Shown: one piece after another, positions 5,667-5,762 of the stretch | How the letters are laid out: every line of letters begins with the position of its first letter | How positions within the stretch are numbered: position 1 is the first letter of the stretch | NCBI GenBank assembly: GCA_950097605.1 | Contig: CATNEU010000112.1 | Span: 1 to 5,762 of the forward strand | DNA from: an uncultured Oscillospiraceae bacterium | GTDB taxonomy: Bacteria; Bacillota; Clostridia; Oscillospirales; Ruminococcaceae | Reading direction: 5' to 3' | Length of the DNA stretch: 5,762 nucleotides | The notes under the pieces: generated by a model | The model's input: only the letters and a program-made list of their open reading frames with translations | What the model was told of the DNA's origin: nothing | The model's database searches: none | Program-made: the position numbers and the translations under genes

Positions 5667-5762
5667 ATGAGAAAAGCCTATACACCGCCAACCGCACAGG
5701 CCTTCGACATCCAGCTTTCCGAAAGCATCGCGGCAAGCTGCGGTTCCTCCGGTGAATACTAT
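5667..5762 (+). CDS. Putative RiPP precursor peptide, N-terminal 32 residues (runs off the window)
   Basis: From the ATG at 5667 the frame is open to the last base, giving 32 residues. It begins MRKAYTPPTAQAFDIQL, a short basic-aromatic-proline start followed by a hydrophobic strand-like stretch that fits a leader bound by a PqqD-like protein. It continues SESIAASCGSSGEYY, a small-residue, Ser/Gly/Cys-rich segment that could be the leader/core border or the start of the modified core. The residues SESIAASCG offer serines for phosphorylation and a cysteine for thioether chemistry. Support comes from its place right after PqqD, radical SAM and kinase genes and from the very strong ribosome binding site. 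The core and the C-terminus lie outside, so cleavage site, length and class remain unknown. Confidence 0.78.
   Translation, partial: MRKAYTPPTAQAFDIQLSESIAASCGSSGEYY

Noticed and set aside
1..5762. CRISPR array, tRNA or rRNA genes, insertion sequence ends
   Set aside because: No regularly spaced repeats, no cloverleaf or ribosomal sequence, and no transposase or paired terminal inverted repeats were seen.

Overview
The window looks like a piece of a Clostridia-type Firmicutes chromosome, probably from a GC-rich gut lineage such as the Oscillospiraceae. The reasons are strong AGGAGG-type ribosome binding sites, GC-rich genes separated by AT-rich gaps, a clostridial-style large serine recombinase, and a remnant of the endospore coat gene cotJC. 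The organism assignment is inference from family style only.

Left part (1-1804): the last 34 codons of an unidentified gene are followed by a complete large serine recombinase (278-1672). Only 21 bases after its stop codon lies a 36-codon internal fragment of a CotJC-type manganese catalase (1694-1801), closed by an in-frame TAG. A 10-bp inverted repeat with a 4-base centre spans the join. This looks like one end of a mobile or intervening element that targeted cotJC, with the cotJC side since decayed.

Middle (1805-3240): an unassigned stretch leads into a well-formed promoter (TTGCTG, 17 bp, extended TGcTATAAT). It drives a 310-residue membrane protein with a four-cysteine zinc-ribbon-like motif and about four membrane segments. 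The gene ends at a strong hairpin terminator with T runs on both strands. Converging on that terminator from the minus strand is a possible 40-codon gene with its own TATAAT box.

Right part (about 3275-5762): a compact RiPP-like operon (ribosomally made, modified peptide) runs off the window. It contains a PqqD-like peptide-binding protein (RRE), a radical SAM/SPASM maturase overlapping it by ATGA, an HprK/PEPCK-like P-loop kinase overlapping the maturase, a 96-base leader region with small hairpins, and the first 32 codons of a small peptide that fits a precursor. The peptide has a near-perfect Shine-Dalgarno sequence, whereas the enzymes have weak or coupled starts. The likely logic is that PqqD presents the precursor leader to the radical SAM enzyme, and the kinase adds or senses a phosphate. 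The core sequence, and any protease or exporter, lie beyond position 5762.
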